Translations under genes and position numbers: made by a program
The notes under the pieces: model-generated
Database searches by the model: none
What the model saw: only the letters and a program-made list of their open reading frames with translations
What the model was told of the DNA's origin: nothing
In this document: positions 35,716 through 47,639 of the stretch, in pieces
Layout: the number at the start of each line of letters is the position of its first letter
How positions within the stretch are numbered: the stretch's first letter is position 1
Origin: Siphonodentalium dalli
Lineage: Eukaryota > Mollusca > Scaphopoda > Gadilida > Siphonodentaliidae
Assembly (NCBI GenBank): GCA_032622095.1
Contig: CP136068.1
Span: forward strand, 128,159,989-128,223,988
Length of the DNA: 64,000 nucleotides
Direction of reading: 5' to 3'

Positions 35716-35961
35716 TTAGTAGCTCTTGATCCGAACAACACATAGCCCAATTCTCGCTATTTTCTCCTCAAGTGTATCTCTTTCCATAATATAATTTGGA
35801 CAGGTAAAAAAGTAGTGGTCAGAATTCTCGTACTGAAAGCCACAAGCACAATTGTGACTGGTAATTAAGCCATTTTTGAATTTTTCGCAATTTAAGTCGC
35901 TAGAATTATGTCGAAGTCTACATAATATGATGTTGATTTTTCTTCGACCCTTGCAATACAA
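35716..35961 (-). pseudogene. LINE C-terminal Cys/His segment
   Basis: An 81-codon ORF with LRHNSSDLN, then CACGFQYENSDHYFFTCPNY. The CxCG...H..F.CP.Y spacing is the putative zinc-binding tail found at the C-terminus of several LINE polyproteins. It belongs to the same decayed element as the reverse transcriptase 0.3 kb upstream on this strand. Confidence 0.75.
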
Positions 35962-36260
35962 TTTTGATCATGGGATTTGTGAGGTGAGAAACATTCAGCA
36001 GATTTTTGAGCTATCCTATTAAGGCCATTCCAAATCGAGACGATTAACGGAAAGAAACTTTTATTGGTATGTTCACTATGTTGTGAACCCGAAGGACAAT
36101 TACGTATCTATCCTCGGTCACTAATTCTCTTGTGAAAGGGGATTTTTTTGTCATAATGCGATACGCGTAGGGTAATCTGTGCCAATCTCTTCGTTATTGG
36201 AGGGTACTCCAGTCGAGTTCACGTAATAGGTTGAATATTAGTACACATCGTGAGAGACCG

Positions 36261-36677
36261 CTAACAATTCGTGCTGCGTCGTAATGTAAAAGAACGAGCT
36301 TTCGGAGTTGGTATGCCGATGAATTGGCCCATATAACCACCATAATCAATTAAAGGTAGGACAAAGTTATTATACATCAGATCAAGAGTATGTCTATACA
36401 ATAGGTATTTCAATTTATTACTTGGGGATAGTCTCGATGCGACTCTCCTGCATATTTCATTAATCTGCATGCCCCAGTTCAAATTCGATTGGACGACGAT
36501 GCCAAGGTACCACTGGGAAGACACATATTCGATGTCCGTGTTATTTAGAGTTAATGCATTAGATTGAGGGATATATAATTGGATAAATAATTGACTAAAA
36601 GGGTCCAATGATAGAACCTTGTAGGACTCCTGCACAGATGCATTTATAATCAGATTTAGCATAAGATACGACAACAC
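36261..36677 (-). pseudogene. LINE reverse transcriptase, thumb/C-terminal fragment
   Basis: A 138-codon ORF. After a short divergent start it holds QWYLGIVVQSNLNWGMQINE and then ICRRVASRLSPSNKLKYLLY. These match the region that follows motif C in jockey/CR1-type reverse transcriptases (motif E: LGI/V, then L.W..HI). The next stretch, LDLMYNNFVLPLIDYGG, matches the conserved 'Y..FVLP.LDYG' phrase. The sequence from motif B jumps directly to this region, so roughly 60-80 codons including the YADD box are missing. Codons just downstream (minus direction) continue in another frame as an AARIVSG phrase. Confidence 0.8.
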
Positions 36678-36943
36678 ACTGTATCAGGTTCGATATATAG
36701 TCAATGGGTCACAAAAGAAGATCACCATCAATACATATTGTTAAGTTTGTGTATCATTCCAGTGTGCCATACTCTCTCAAACGCTTTTGAGATATCACAG
36801 AATGCAGAGCATGTCACTAACTTGTTGTCAAGAGACTGGCACACTGATTGATACAAATCAATAAGTTGATAAGTTTTCGAGTCCCGACTGGTGTTTGTAA
36901 AGTAGTTCTTTCTCGTTAAGGTGCATCATAAAGTTTTCCAAAT

Positions 36944-38671
36944 GACTTTCATAAAGACTTTAGACAGACATGGTAACAATGATATTGGGCGGTAATTTAC
37001 TTTCATAAAGACTTTAGACAGACATGGTAACAATAATATTGGGCGGTAATTTACTTTCATAAAGACTTTAGACAGACATGGTAACAATGATATTGGGCGG
37101 TAATGTACTTTCATAAAGACTTTAGACAGATATGGTAACAATGATATTGGGCGGTAATTTACTTTCATAAAGACTTTAGACAGACATGGTAACAATGATA
37201 TTGGGCGGTAATTTACTTTCATAAAGATTTTAGACAGACATGGTAACAATGATATTGGGCGGTAATTTACTTTCATAAAGCCTTTAGACAGACATGGTAA
37301 CAATGATATTGGGCGGTAATTTACTTTCATAAAGACTTTAGACAGACATGGTAACAATGATATTGGGCGGTAATTTACTTTCATAAAGACTTTAGACAGA
37401 CATGGTAACAATGATATTGGGCGGTAATTTACGTTCATAAAGACTTTAGACAGACATGGTAACAATGATATTGGGAGGTAATTTACTTTCATAAAGACTT
37501 TAGACAGACATGGTAACAATGATATTGGGCGGTAATTTACGTTCATAAAGACTTTAGACAGACATGGTAACAATGATATTGGGCGGTAATTTACGTACAT
37601 AAAGACTTTAGACAGACATGGTAACAATGATATTGGGCGGTAATTTACGTTCATAAAGACTTTAGACAGACATGGTAACAATGATATTGGGCGGTAATTT
37701 ACGTTCATAAAGACTTTAGACAGACATGGTAACAATGATATTGGGCGGTAATTTACTTTCATAAAGACTTTAGACAGACATGGTAACAATGATATTGGGC
37801 GGTAATTTACTTTCATAAAGACTTTAGACAGACATGGTAACAATGATATTGGGCGGTAATTTACTTTCATAAAGACTTTAGACAGACATGGTAACAATGA
37901 TATTGGGCGGTAATTTACTTTCATAAAGACTTTAGACAGACATGGTAACAATGATATTGGGCGGTAATTTACTTTCATAAAGACTTTAGACAGACATGGT
38001 AACAATGATATTGGGCGGTAATTTACTTTCATAAAGACTTTAGACAGACATGGTAACAATGATATTGGGCGGTAATTTACTTTCATAAAGACTTTAGACA
38101 GACATGGTAACAATTATATTGGGCGGTAATTTACTTTCATAAAGACTTTAGACAGACATGGTAACAATGATATTGGGCGGTAATTTACTTTCATAAAGAG
38201 TTTAGACAGACATGGTAACAATGATATTGGGCGGTAATTTACGTTCATAAAGGTTTTAGACAGACATGGTAACAATGATATTGGGCGGTAATTTACTTTC
38301 ATAAAGACTTTAGACAGACATGGTAACAATGATATTGGGCGGTAATTTACGTTCATAAAGACTTTAGACAGACATGGTAACAATGATATTGGGCGGTAAT
38401 TTACGTTCATAAAGACTTTAGACAGACATGGTAACAATGATATTGGGCGGTAATTTACGTTCATAAAGACTTTAGACAGACATGGTAACAATGATATTGG
38501 GCGGTAATTTACGTTCATAAAGACTTTAGACAGACATGGTAACAATGATATTGGGCGGTAATTTACGTTCATAAAGACTTTAGACAGACATGGTAACAAT
38601 GATATTGGGCGGTAATTTACGTTCATAAAGACTTTAGACAGACATGGTAACAATGATATTGGGCGGTAATT
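36944..38671 (-). repeat. 54-bp minisatellite, 32 units, derived from a reverse-transcriptase motif
   Basis: The unit is exactly 54 bp (GGTAAC recurs from 36,972 to 38,646 at 54-bp steps; 1,728 bp = 32 x 54 with no indels). On the - strand each unit encodes NYRPISLLPCLSKVFMKV, which is RT block 0/1. The first unit is preceded by correct LINE sequence (DDRSHPR) and the last is followed by correct LINE sequence (IWKTL), so one 18-codon segment of the LINE multiplied in place. Units differ by rare substitutions. Lys/Asn at the MKV position (TTTCAT/GTTCAT on the + strand) forms two blocks of Asn-type units at ~37,430-37,730 and ~38,220-38,640. ORFs of 395 and 179 codons result from the length being a multiple of three; a single TCA-to-TAA change separates them at 38,113. 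Confidence 0.95.
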
Positions 38672-38870
38672 TCGTGGATGCGATCGATCATCCTTTTTGT
38701 GGATAAGAATGACATTGGCCTTCTTCCAAAGTTACAATCGATGGGGAATGATTTCAAAGAAAGATATGTTCTTGTCAAGTTATTCTTTAGATATACTGCA
38801 AAATGGTCGTTTACTGGCCTTTTTCTGACCAACGATATTCACGTTTCAATACTGTAACGAATATTCAAAT

Positions 38871-39095
38871 TCCGTATAGTCCTTATTTTAGTGATATGGA
38901 GCAACCAATTAGAAATAATCCCGATGTTGGAATCTTCACTTCGGTTATTATACATACGTGTACATGTAATAACAATGTTCAGTATTGTTAAGTACCGAGG
39001 AGGGAGAATCAAGTTTTAACATTTCTAAACTTAAAATAAAAAGGTTATTAACCCTTTCAGTGCCAGGTCCGATTGTTGTATCAACCCATATCCCT
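38871..39095. other. No gene recognised
   Basis: A short unique stretch upstream (minus sense) of the LINE truncation point. The end of LINE similarity is approximate. Confidence 0.3.
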
Positions 39096-39097
39096 GT

Positions 39098-39168
39098 GCC
39101 AATGCATTCTCTTATATATGCGAGTCGACCATGTAGGTCGCCTCGCATATATAAGAGAATGCATTGGC
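39098..39168. mobile_element. Hairpin MITE family H1, copy 2
   Basis: GCCAATGCATTCTCTTATAT pairs with ATATAAGAGAATGCATTGGC almost perfectly over 27 bp around a GTCGACCATGTAGGTCGC loop. The preceding CCCTTTCAGTGCCAGG context resembles that of the copy at 21,534. Confidence 0.8.
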
Positions 39169-39935
39169 CTAACAATATTTCATCATTTGTTATTATTGTT
39201 TACAATTTTTACAATTTTAATATTTTTTTCTTATATTCTTTAACAGACTTATTTTGTAGGTTTAGTGCCAGGAAATCTTACGTTTTTCATGGGCATCAAA
39301 ATTATTACTATGAATACTTGGTGATAGTTTAAATTAGGCCGCTCTTTATTTATCTACAACATTTGGAAATTAAAGACATATTATGGACTTGTTCGGGGTG
39401 CGTGAAACTGATAAGTTAGTATTCAGTCGCTACGCCATTTGGCGGAATGCAGCATTCTACTAACATCTCAAGCAAATCGACCGTAGCACTCCATCGACTG
39501 AACTACGCTCGATTGTAAACATTTACATCTCGACTCGGGACGCAAAACAAACGGCGATAAACTAACAAGAAAACCATAGTCAGAAATGGTAACGCCACCA
39601 AGATTATAGTATTACATATAAATAGAAATTATAAAAAATACATAAAATATTTTGATAACAATTGCGTTTAAACAAGTAATCCTTCAAATTATTACTAACA
39701 AAGCAAGTACACGACTGTGGGGTCACTCAACAGATTATAAAGACTTGGACTTAGTATACTGTAAATACTAAAATTTAACTGAAATAATTGAAAGATAAAA
39801 TTTAGCGAGTAGTAAAAGTTAATTTTCTCATTTAATTTTTTTTTTTTGGTTTAATAAAGCAATAATTTAAATGTAACATTTGGTTTTTTAAAATGATTGA
39901 CCGTGGCTCTTCCAATAATTGCGCGACTGACCTGG
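39169..39935. other. No gene recognised
   Basis: AT-rich non-repetitive sequence. The 115-codon ORF at 38,985-39,332 crosses the hairpin and shows no domain. Confidence 0.35.
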
Positions 39936-39939
39936 TCAA

Positions 39940-40230
39940 TTGTTCTTAAGAAGTTGTTTTGAGAATTACTATGGAGGGAAATAGTTATGGCTGTGGCTTC
40001 GCAAGTAATTAACATGGTGACGTGATGTTAACAAATCTGAACTCCAGTAAACCAAGGACGCTCCATACCAAATATAAGGTAAATTAATAATTCTTTAGAA
40101 GTTGTTTTAAGATTTACTATGGAGGGAAAGAATTGTGGTGCTGGCTTCGCAACTTTTTGACCTCATTGTAACAAATATAAATATTAGTCACTCAGGAAAT
40201 AGATGTATCTATTCTGTATATTAAGTTATT
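39940..40230 (+). repeat. Diverged ~130-150-bp tandem repeat (family also at 28,640)
   Basis: Two copies of 'TTCTT.AGAAGTTGTTTT.AGA.TTACTATGGAGGGAAA' at ~39,945 and ~40,092, with 'GGCTTCGCAA' and 'TAACAAAT.TGAA.T' between them. Same family as 28,640-29,150. Confidence 0.65.
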
Positions 40231-40596
40231 GGGTCTTACGTGTCTTGAGATGTCTAAATAGTTTTCGATGGACAGATCGCACAAGGGACCCACGCCAATC
40301 TTCTGTTGGGATTCCAATTGTTGGCTTATTAAATATGCACATATGCTTAATATACAGTCGCGCTCGAAGCACTCTCCCGTAAGTCGGGTTTTGGATCCCA
40401 GTTTATGAAAATATCATTGAAATAATCGGTTTCCCCCAATAAACATCCATATATTCAATATACATGTTTTGGAGCAGAATTAGGCAGTCCATATTGGACG
40501 CCATCATGGAATTTATTTTGTTTTGTTTTAATTTTCACACATATTTATTAGTTATGTGGATGGAGTTCTCATTAAACCTCACATCCTTATATTGGT

Positions 40597-41079
40597 TACA
40601 GTAATGCCCAAAGTAATTGACCACTTAACCACATCAGACTTATTGGTAATTTTTCAAGATTTTAAATCCTGAAAAATTACAAATAATTCTGCTCTGGTTA
40701 AGTGGTCAATTACTTTGAACATTACTGTATGAGGATTGAGTTATCATTAAACCTCAAATCCTTATATTGGGTACAGTAATGCCCAAAGTAATTGACCACT
40801 TAACCACAGCAGAATTGTGGGTATTTTTTCAGCATTTAAAATCCTGATAAATTACCCATTATTCTGCTGTGCTTAAGTGGTCAATTACTTTGAACATTAC
40901 TGTATGAGGATTGAGTTACCATTAAACCTCAAATCCTTATATTGGTTACAGTAATGCCCAAAGTAATTGACCACTTAACCACAGCATAATTATGGGTAAT
41001 TTTTCAGGATTTAAAATCTTGAAAAAATACCCATAATTTTGCTGTGGTTAAGTGATCAATTACTTTGGACATTACTGTA
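40597..41079. mobile_element. Three 129-bp CAGTAATG MITEs in a 175-bp tandem triplication
   Basis: Copies at 40,599-40,727, 40,774-40,902 and 40,949-41,077 are each flanked by TA. Termini are CAGTAATGCCCAAAGTAATT and its complement ending CATTACTG. Arms extend to 'GCAGAATTATGGGTA' with a short AT-rich centre. TA target sites with CAGT ends fit Tc1/mariner-type MITEs. The intervening ~46 bp ('TTAAACCTCAAATCCTTATA') is also repeated, so the set arose by duplication of MITE plus flank. Confidence 0.85.
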
Positions 41080-41099
41080 TGTAGATGGAGTTAAACCTC

Positions 41100-42090
41100 A
41101 CAACAGTGTGTTGGGGATTTGGACCTTGACTTGGGACCTTTGGTTTTTAACGCAACAAATGCGCGTACACCATATACACAAATTTCTTATGTAACCAGAG
41201 TTTTTCTTGGATAAGATGAGTTTGAAGCCTGCTAACATTTCAAAATGTTGTCAGTTTTGTATTCTCTGCAGCGGAACTCGAAGAATTGAAGCAAAAGTTA
41301 CAAGAGATAAAATGTGTACGTAACGAGACTAAAATACAAATGAAAAAATAAATTCAGGGAGGGGTGGGCGATACAGGGAACTAAGGGTTGAACCGATATA
41401 AATTTATAGAGCGATAATGACCAATGTTGACATATTATGCATCTCAACTCTACTGAACATTGCAACAAGGCTATAAAATAGGGGGTGTCAGAATCTTAGT
41501 CATCTCTATATAGTGCCAGAATGGTCATTTATGGACTTCTATAAGATGTTGGGTTGGTTATAGGGACTCGGAGAAAAAGGGGTTTGTATCGATGAACTGA
41601 CATAAATTAGTGGAGCGATGTTGCCATGTAATGTATCGCGACTGTACTAAAGCAGCAATGATATAAAATTGGGGGGGGGGGGTCTGAAATTATCTCTATG
41701 TCTATAGATGGCACCAGGATTATATAGAAAGGAATAGCAATTGATATACGTATACGGTATACTATAGTAATACCATAGACATATAAGTGCAAGTATCACG
41801 CGATAAAATATTACGTAACGTGACTTTTCCGATGAAAGAAATAAATAAATTGGACCGGGATTAGAGGTTGGGTTGGTTATATGTGGATAATTGGATATGG
41901 AATTCATACCGATGAAACGATACAAATTAGTGGAGCGATAAAGACCAATGTTGACACTTAGTCAGGCTACGCGGGAGAAAATAGGGGTTGATACGATAGA
42001 CCAAAATAAATTTGTCGGGTGATAATGACCAATGTTGATGTATAAAGTAACGCGACTGTACTGTCGCACAATTATCAGGTGTAACCGGTC
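41100..42090. repeat. Strongly diverged tandem repeats, ~100-325 bp spacing
   Basis: 'GCGATAATGACCAATGTTGA' or variants recur near 41,411, 41,612, 41,935 and 42,018. They are followed by 'CGCGACTGTACT' and 'TATAAAAT.GGGGG' phrases and preceded by 'CCGATAAATTAGTGGA'. A 12-G run lies at ~41,671. No gene. Confidence 0.6.
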
Positions 42091-42600
42091 AAATATGGAC
42101 TCTAGTGCCCAATATGGAACAGCTCAGAAAATATTTGCAGTGGCCTAAAATTTATTTAACATGGCATTTGCCATTAAAATCTATTTATGTCGATAAAACT
42201 GTCATTTTTCAAAATTTTAAGCTGAGACTTGGTGTTTGTGCGTGGGATAGTTATATATTCCTATAATGGCAGAGTCCAGCGCGTAATTATGTTTTAGATG
42301 GACGAAATTGAATTTGTTTTCGATAATAAATTTGCAGCGTGGACGGGTCAACCCGGTCATCGAGTGCGCTCAATTTGTAAACAAAGTGTTGTCAATAGTC
42401 GTTTTGGTCAAACTATCCCTTTTTAGACCGGGACAGCAGATCCGAATAGTAGCTAAGATGTATTTAGATAGAATTATCAAAAGAATTTGACCGATTCGGG
42501 TGTAGTTTAAGAGAATCGAGTGGAGAAATCTTGGTGATAATTCCAGAAAATAAAGATGGCGGAGAATCACAATGAAACTACCCACAATTCACTTCACTAC
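42091..42600. other. No gene recognised
   Basis: ORFs of 60-71 codons on both strands overlap one another, with no family features. Confidence 0.35.
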
Positions 42601-42604
42601 ACCA

Positions 42605-43075
42605 GGGGGTTCGCAATGGGTTACACATTATTTTCAGTCTATCAAATTATTTATATTTTCAACAACAAGTGACTTTAAGTTTACAATTTCAGCCTATCCT
42701 GACTCTATCGATACGATTTATCATATTTTCATAATCATATTATACACCGCTGGCGTTAACTTTACAATTTCGGCATCTACGTGATTCTATCGGTACGATT
42801 GAGTAATGGTACAAAACAAAATGTCCAAGAATACATTAGGGGCTCCCAATGGGTTATATATTATTTTCAGTCTATCAAATTATTTATATTTTCAACAACA
42901 TATTATTACACCGGTGACTTTAAGTTTACAATTTCAGCCTGTCTTGACTCTATCGATACGATTTATCATAATTTTATAAGCATATTATACACCGGTGGCG
43001 TTAACTTTACAATTTCGGCATCTACGTGATTCTATCGGAATGATTGAGTAAGGTACACAAAATCTCCAAGAATAC
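42605..43075 (+). repeat. ~233-bp tandem duplication
   Basis: CAATGGGTTA at 42,614 and 42,847, then 'TTTTCAGTCTATCAAATTAT', 'CTCTATCGATACGATTTATC', 'GGCGTTAACTTTACAATTTC' and 'TCTACGTGATTCTATCGG' in both copies. The second copy carries a short 'TATTATTACACCGG' insertion. The two ORFs (70 and 82 codons) are paralogous readings of this repeat. Confidence 0.9.
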
Positions 43076-44785
43076 ATTCGCCCTGTCCACCACACAATAT
43101 CAAAATCACAGAAACTAGATACACCACATGTGGCGTAATGAAACCGATTTCGCCATCGAGAGTCACTGCATTTAATTAATATATAAAAATGAGCGTGTGC
43201 GGTGTCAATTTGTATTTAATACTTGTGAAAATAACTACTTTGAGCAAGATTATTCTCCATTGCTATTTGATTACCGTCAGAGTTTGTCGAATACGATTCG
43301 TTCTACATCATTCTGAGAAACTCCACTGTCAATATTTATTTGGAAATTGGCTGGATAAAATCAAAATGAAATGTAACCGACATAAGTCATAAATAAAACA
43401 TGTTAGATATCGTACATTATGTGTTCGTGATGGTATTCGAGTCACATTCACTCACCCATGGGACGAGGTAATAAATTATTCTAGGCGCTGGACTTTGACC
43501 ACACTTTATGTATTTTTTGGAGGAGTTGCGGCTTCAAAAAGTTTGGTCCGTAATGGTAACTTTGACAGCACGTAACTCTGACAGTATGCCAATGGATTTT
43601 AGAAATTCTTTCAGTTTCCTGATTAGCTGATGTTATATTCTAAGTTTGGTCTGATTTGGAGACAAAAACAAATATGTTCCACGGACCACGCCTCCACATA
43701 CCCACAATACTGAACCGACATTGGCCAAATTTGGCGCAATTCGTGCGCTCTGTATTCAGATCACATCGGCGTATGATTCGACCTCCAACATCTGGACAAT
43801 TTCGGTTCCAAGCAGATCAGTCCAAAAAGCTAAGTTCCAGGACCCACAACTCTGGTATTTCCACTCGGATATGAAACATATTTTGTCTTGTATGATCAAA
43901 TTCACTCAAATTCACTCACGGAATCCATTAACCTAAATAATCGAGTTTTGTCAAGACTTTTTGTTTCGAAATGTTTTGCCCCAACCCAAATGTAAACACA
44001 GTGAACCCTCCCTGTCAATATTTCGTTTTCGCACTGAACTGACAATGGCCAACACGACTGGGAAACCCTGTTACCTGGAATGATAAGGGAGAACAGTTGA
44101 GTACAATCAATTATATATATGCCTATCTACGTGTATGGGCGGTAACTCCTCCGGGGAAACGAGGGCACAATAGTTGATAGCCATGGTCAGTAGGGGATAT
44201 CCAGGTGTGTATATTTTCCAGTTTGCGATGGTCTGCTCCTCATAATTTCCAAGATACTAAAATAAAATATTTCCGGATAAAGGGAGACAACTCTGCGAGA
44301 AAACGCGGACAATATTTGTTGTATGATTGTTGGCTAGAACTTATTTTCCAAAATACATACACAATTTTAGTGGGCTCATACTTTCCGAAACGTAGTGGAT
44401 GCAAACGTGTGGAGTATAATAACAATGAAATATATTCTTAAAATGGATAACACTGGGTGAAGAAGCCCTTAGATGCCTACAATCCCAACATATTTCGCGT
44501 TCCTACAGTACTGCCGTTTTTTCTGGGTATTTCCAAATAAACATAAAACAGCCCCAATAGAAGAGCATTACACTTCCCTGGTTACGCCATAGAAGTATAA
44601 TTATTTCTGCCCAATTAACACACATGGAGTCCGGTCCATCCACGTATAAAGTATGTAATTGGAAATAGGACCATAATGTTAGTCGATCGTGGTCAGCTGT
44701 CATTTGACTAATGAACAAACATACCGTGAGAATTGTCAAATATAATATTCTCATTAATCATGGGTGCAAAGTGTTTTTTTTTTAA
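43076..44785. other. No gene recognised
   Basis: Several ORFs of 60-83 codons lack domains. Sequence near 43,630-43,940 ('AAGTTTGGTCTGATTTGGAG', 'GGCCAAATTTGG') resembles decayed dispersed repeats. Confidence 0.35.
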
Positions 44786-44790
44786 TGAAG

Positions 44791-45090
44791 TTACCCATAT
44801 AAAAATGTACCTGGGTAAATATTGGTGTTTACCTAGGTATACCCCGGTACATATAGGTTTTACCCTGGTTCTACCCAGGTCACACCCAGGTTACACCCAG
44901 GTAAATCAGGGATTTATATAGATTTACCCAGGTGTTTTCGATATATGTTAGGTATAAACCCCAGTTTACCCGGGTTTTTACGGATTTACACCCAGGTATT
45001 TACACCAGGTATTTACACCCAGGTATTTACACCAGGGTTTCGCCCAGGTATTTACTACAGTGTTCACCCGGATATATACACCTGTGGTAT
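44791..45090. repeat. ACCCAGGTA minisatellite, copy related to 58.3-59.15 kb
   Basis: The first 30 bases (starting TTACCCATATAAAAATGTAC) reappear in reverse complement at 59,118-59,147. The following ~270 bp is an irregular repeat of ACCCAGGT-ATTTACA-type units of 15-30 bp. The two loci are therefore members of one family. Confidence 0.8.
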
Positions 45091-45109
45091 TTTGTTAAAC
45101 TGTATAATC

Positions 45110-46945
45110 TGCATTGAAGTCACCTTATTAACCCTTTCTATATTACAGCACCATTGGCGCGTAGTTACCTTATTAACCATTCTATATTAAATCATTAATT
45201 GACAGGTAGTTACCTTATTAATCCTTTCTATACTAAGTAACATTGGTGAGTAGTTACATTATTAACCCTTTCTATATTAAAGCACCATTGATGTGAAGAT
45301 ACCTTATTAACCCTTTCTTTATTAAAGCATCATTGACGCGTAGTTACCTTATTAACCCTTTCTATATTAAAATATCATTGATGTGTAGTTACAATGTTAA
45401 CCCTTTCTATAGTATAGCATCATTGACGGGTAGTTGGCTCCTTAACTCTGTATATATCAAAGTATCATTGTCGTATATAGTTACCTTATTAACCCTTTCT
45501 ATACTAAGTACCGTTGGCGTGTAGTTACCTTATTAACCCTTTCTATATTAAAGCATTAATTGACAGGTAGTTACCTTATTAACCCTTTCTATACTAAGTA
45601 TCATTGGTGAGTAGTTGCATTATTAACCCTTTCTATATTAAAGCGCCATTGGCGGGTAGTTACCTTATTAACCATTTATGTATTAAAGCATCATTGACGT
45701 GTAGTTACCTTATTATAACCCTCTCTATATTAAAGCATCATTATTGCTGGGTAGTTATCTTATTAACCCGTTCTATACTAAGTATCATTGGTGAGTAGTT
45801 ACAGTATTAACCCTTTCTATATTAAAGCATCATTGACGTGAAGTTACCTTATTAACCATTTCTGTATTAAAGCAGCATTGACATGTAGTTACCTTATTAG
45901 CCCTTTCTTTATTAAAATATCATTGACGTGTAGTTACCATGTTAACCCTTTCTATATTAAAGCATCGTTGACGGGTAGTTGCCTAATTAACCCTCTATAT
46001 ACTAAAGTATCATTGTCGTGTAGTTACCTTACCAACCCTTTCTATACTAAGTATCATTGGCGTGTAGTTACCTTATTAACCTTTTCTATATTAAAGCATT
46101 AATTGACAGGTAGTTACATTAAACAACCCTTTCTATACTAAGTATCATTGGTGAGTAGTTACATTATAAACCATTTCTATATTAAAGCGCCATTGGCGGG
46201 TAATTACCTTATTAACCATTTTTGTATCAAAGCATCATTGACGTGCAGTTACCATATTATAACACTTTCTATATTAAAGCATCATTGACTGATAGTTACC
46301 ATATTAACCCTTTCTATATTAAAGCACCATTGGCGTGTAATTAGCTTATTAACCCTTTCTACGTTGAAGCAATAATTGACAGGCAGTTACCTTATTAACC
46401 CTTTTTATAATGAGTATCATTGGTGATTAGTTACATTATTAACCCTTTCTACAATAAAGCATCATTGACATGTAGTTATCATAGTAGCCAGTTATATATT
46501 AAACCATCATGGACGGTAGTTACCATATTAACCCTTTCTATATTAAAGCACCATTGGCGTGTAATTACCATATTAACCCTTTCTATATTAAAACATCATT
46601 GACGTGTAGTTACCCTATTAGCCCTTTCTATATTTAAGCATCATTGACGTGTAGAACTTTATCTTATTAACCCTTTCTTTATTAAAGCATCATTGACATG
46701 TAGTTACCTTAGTAACAATTTCTACACTAAAGCATTATTGACGGGTAGTTACCTTATTAACCCTTTCTATATTAAAGCATCATTGACAAGAAGTTATTAA
46801 CCTTCTATAATAAGTATCATTGCCGTGTAGTTAGTTACCTTATAAAACCTTTCTATATTAAGACGTCGATCATTGACGGGTAGTTGTTACCTTATTAATC
46901 ATTTATGTATTCAAGCATCATTGACGAGTAGTTACCTTATTACTT
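45110..46945 (+). repeat. ~48-bp satellite, ~37 units
   Basis: The unit is CATTGACGTGTAGTTACCTT followed by ATTAACCCTTTCTATATTAA and AGCAT, with a period of 45-50 bp. Variant units (CATTAATTGACAGGTAG, TATCATTGGTGAGTAG, GCCATTGGCGGGTAG) follow each other in the same order near 45,190, 45,550, 46,100 and 46,370, indicating a higher-order organisation of irregular length. ORFs of 60-74 codons with Leu/Thr/Ile-rich repeats are by-products. Confidence 0.9.
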
Positions 46946-47639
46946 GAAGTTTATTATGACAGTATGACAATACACTACCCCGGACAAATGAAGCAATATC
47001 ATACTTTATCTAACAGCCTAGCTATAATTAGTGAACATTAAACTGACAAACAGACAATTTTCAGGGCCATTATTTAATATTAAAGGGATACAAAATAAAG
47101 AGATTTCTAATTATCAGTAAGAATTATTCTCTAAGTGATACTTATTATTTAAAATAAATGATTGCATATACTATAGTAGACCATATACCAACAGGAAAAT
47201 ATTAGTGAATACAATTATTGTGTTTCAAAATTCGTTTCGTTTCGTTTCTGCAGCCAAATTACAATCTTAACTTTTAGTTATCGTTCTTCAAAATGAAGCG
47301 CGGATTATTCCTTGTGGTATTTTGAGTTAATTTTGTCGCGAATCAACGCGGATTGACAGAAGGAAATGGTGTATTGGCTACAAACGGATAAACTGTGGAC
47401 TTATATATAAGATTCGCCGATTTCTCCCCATGGATGTGCGCAAATATCGAAAAAGACTGAATTTCATGTGACAAAAAATATTTCAATTCCCGGAACAGTA
47501 AGAATTAAGCTACGATAACGAAACGGATCAACTATAGTATTGAACAGTACCTCAGCTACCTGGCCATAACCAGAATATTTTCTCAAAATTGAATTTGTGG
47601 TACCGGTACAATCATGATGTAGTGCCAGTGGCCTGCTCA
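46946..47639. other. No gene recognised
   Basis: Non-repetitive by eye apart from a short (GTTTC)n at ~47,228. It ends where LINE similarity begins. Confidence 0.35.

Larger units (their letters stand above)
35310..38870 (-). mobile_element. Decayed non-LTR retrotransposon (LINE) with internal minisatellite
   Basis: Read on the - strand, scattered frames give a reverse-transcriptase (RT) series in the correct order. WKKANVILIHKKDD lies just before NYRPISLLPCLSKVF at ~38,671-38,740. Then comes the 54-bp repeat expansion. Next come NEKELLYKHQSG and motif A FCDISKAFERVWH (36,765-36,805, catalytic Asp kept), then motif B CAGVLQGSIIGPF (~36,603-36,645, usual Pro changed to Leu). The thumb region is YLGIVVQSNLNWG to PLIDYGG in a 138-codon ORF (36,261-36,677), followed by AARIVSG. 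A C-terminal Cys/His segment ACGFQY...DHYFFTCPNY sits at 35,716-35,961. Motif C (YADD) is absent, and frameshifts and stops are frequent. The 3' end reads ACCAGGGAAGTTAAATAAAA near 35,320-35,345. It resembles the jockey/CR1 group; the clade is uncertain. The element is dead and 5'-truncated (no endonuclease domain seen). Confidence 0.85.

Noticed and set aside
36926-38653. 395- and 179-codon ORFs as a novel repeat-protein gene
   Set aside because: The repeat is the RT motif NYRPISLLPC in register with a decayed LINE on both sides. The open frame follows from a 54-bp period (a multiple of three).
36944-38671. CRISPR-like array (regular 54-bp or 48-bp repeats)
   Set aside because: There are no unique spacers between repeats, and the genome is eukaryotic.
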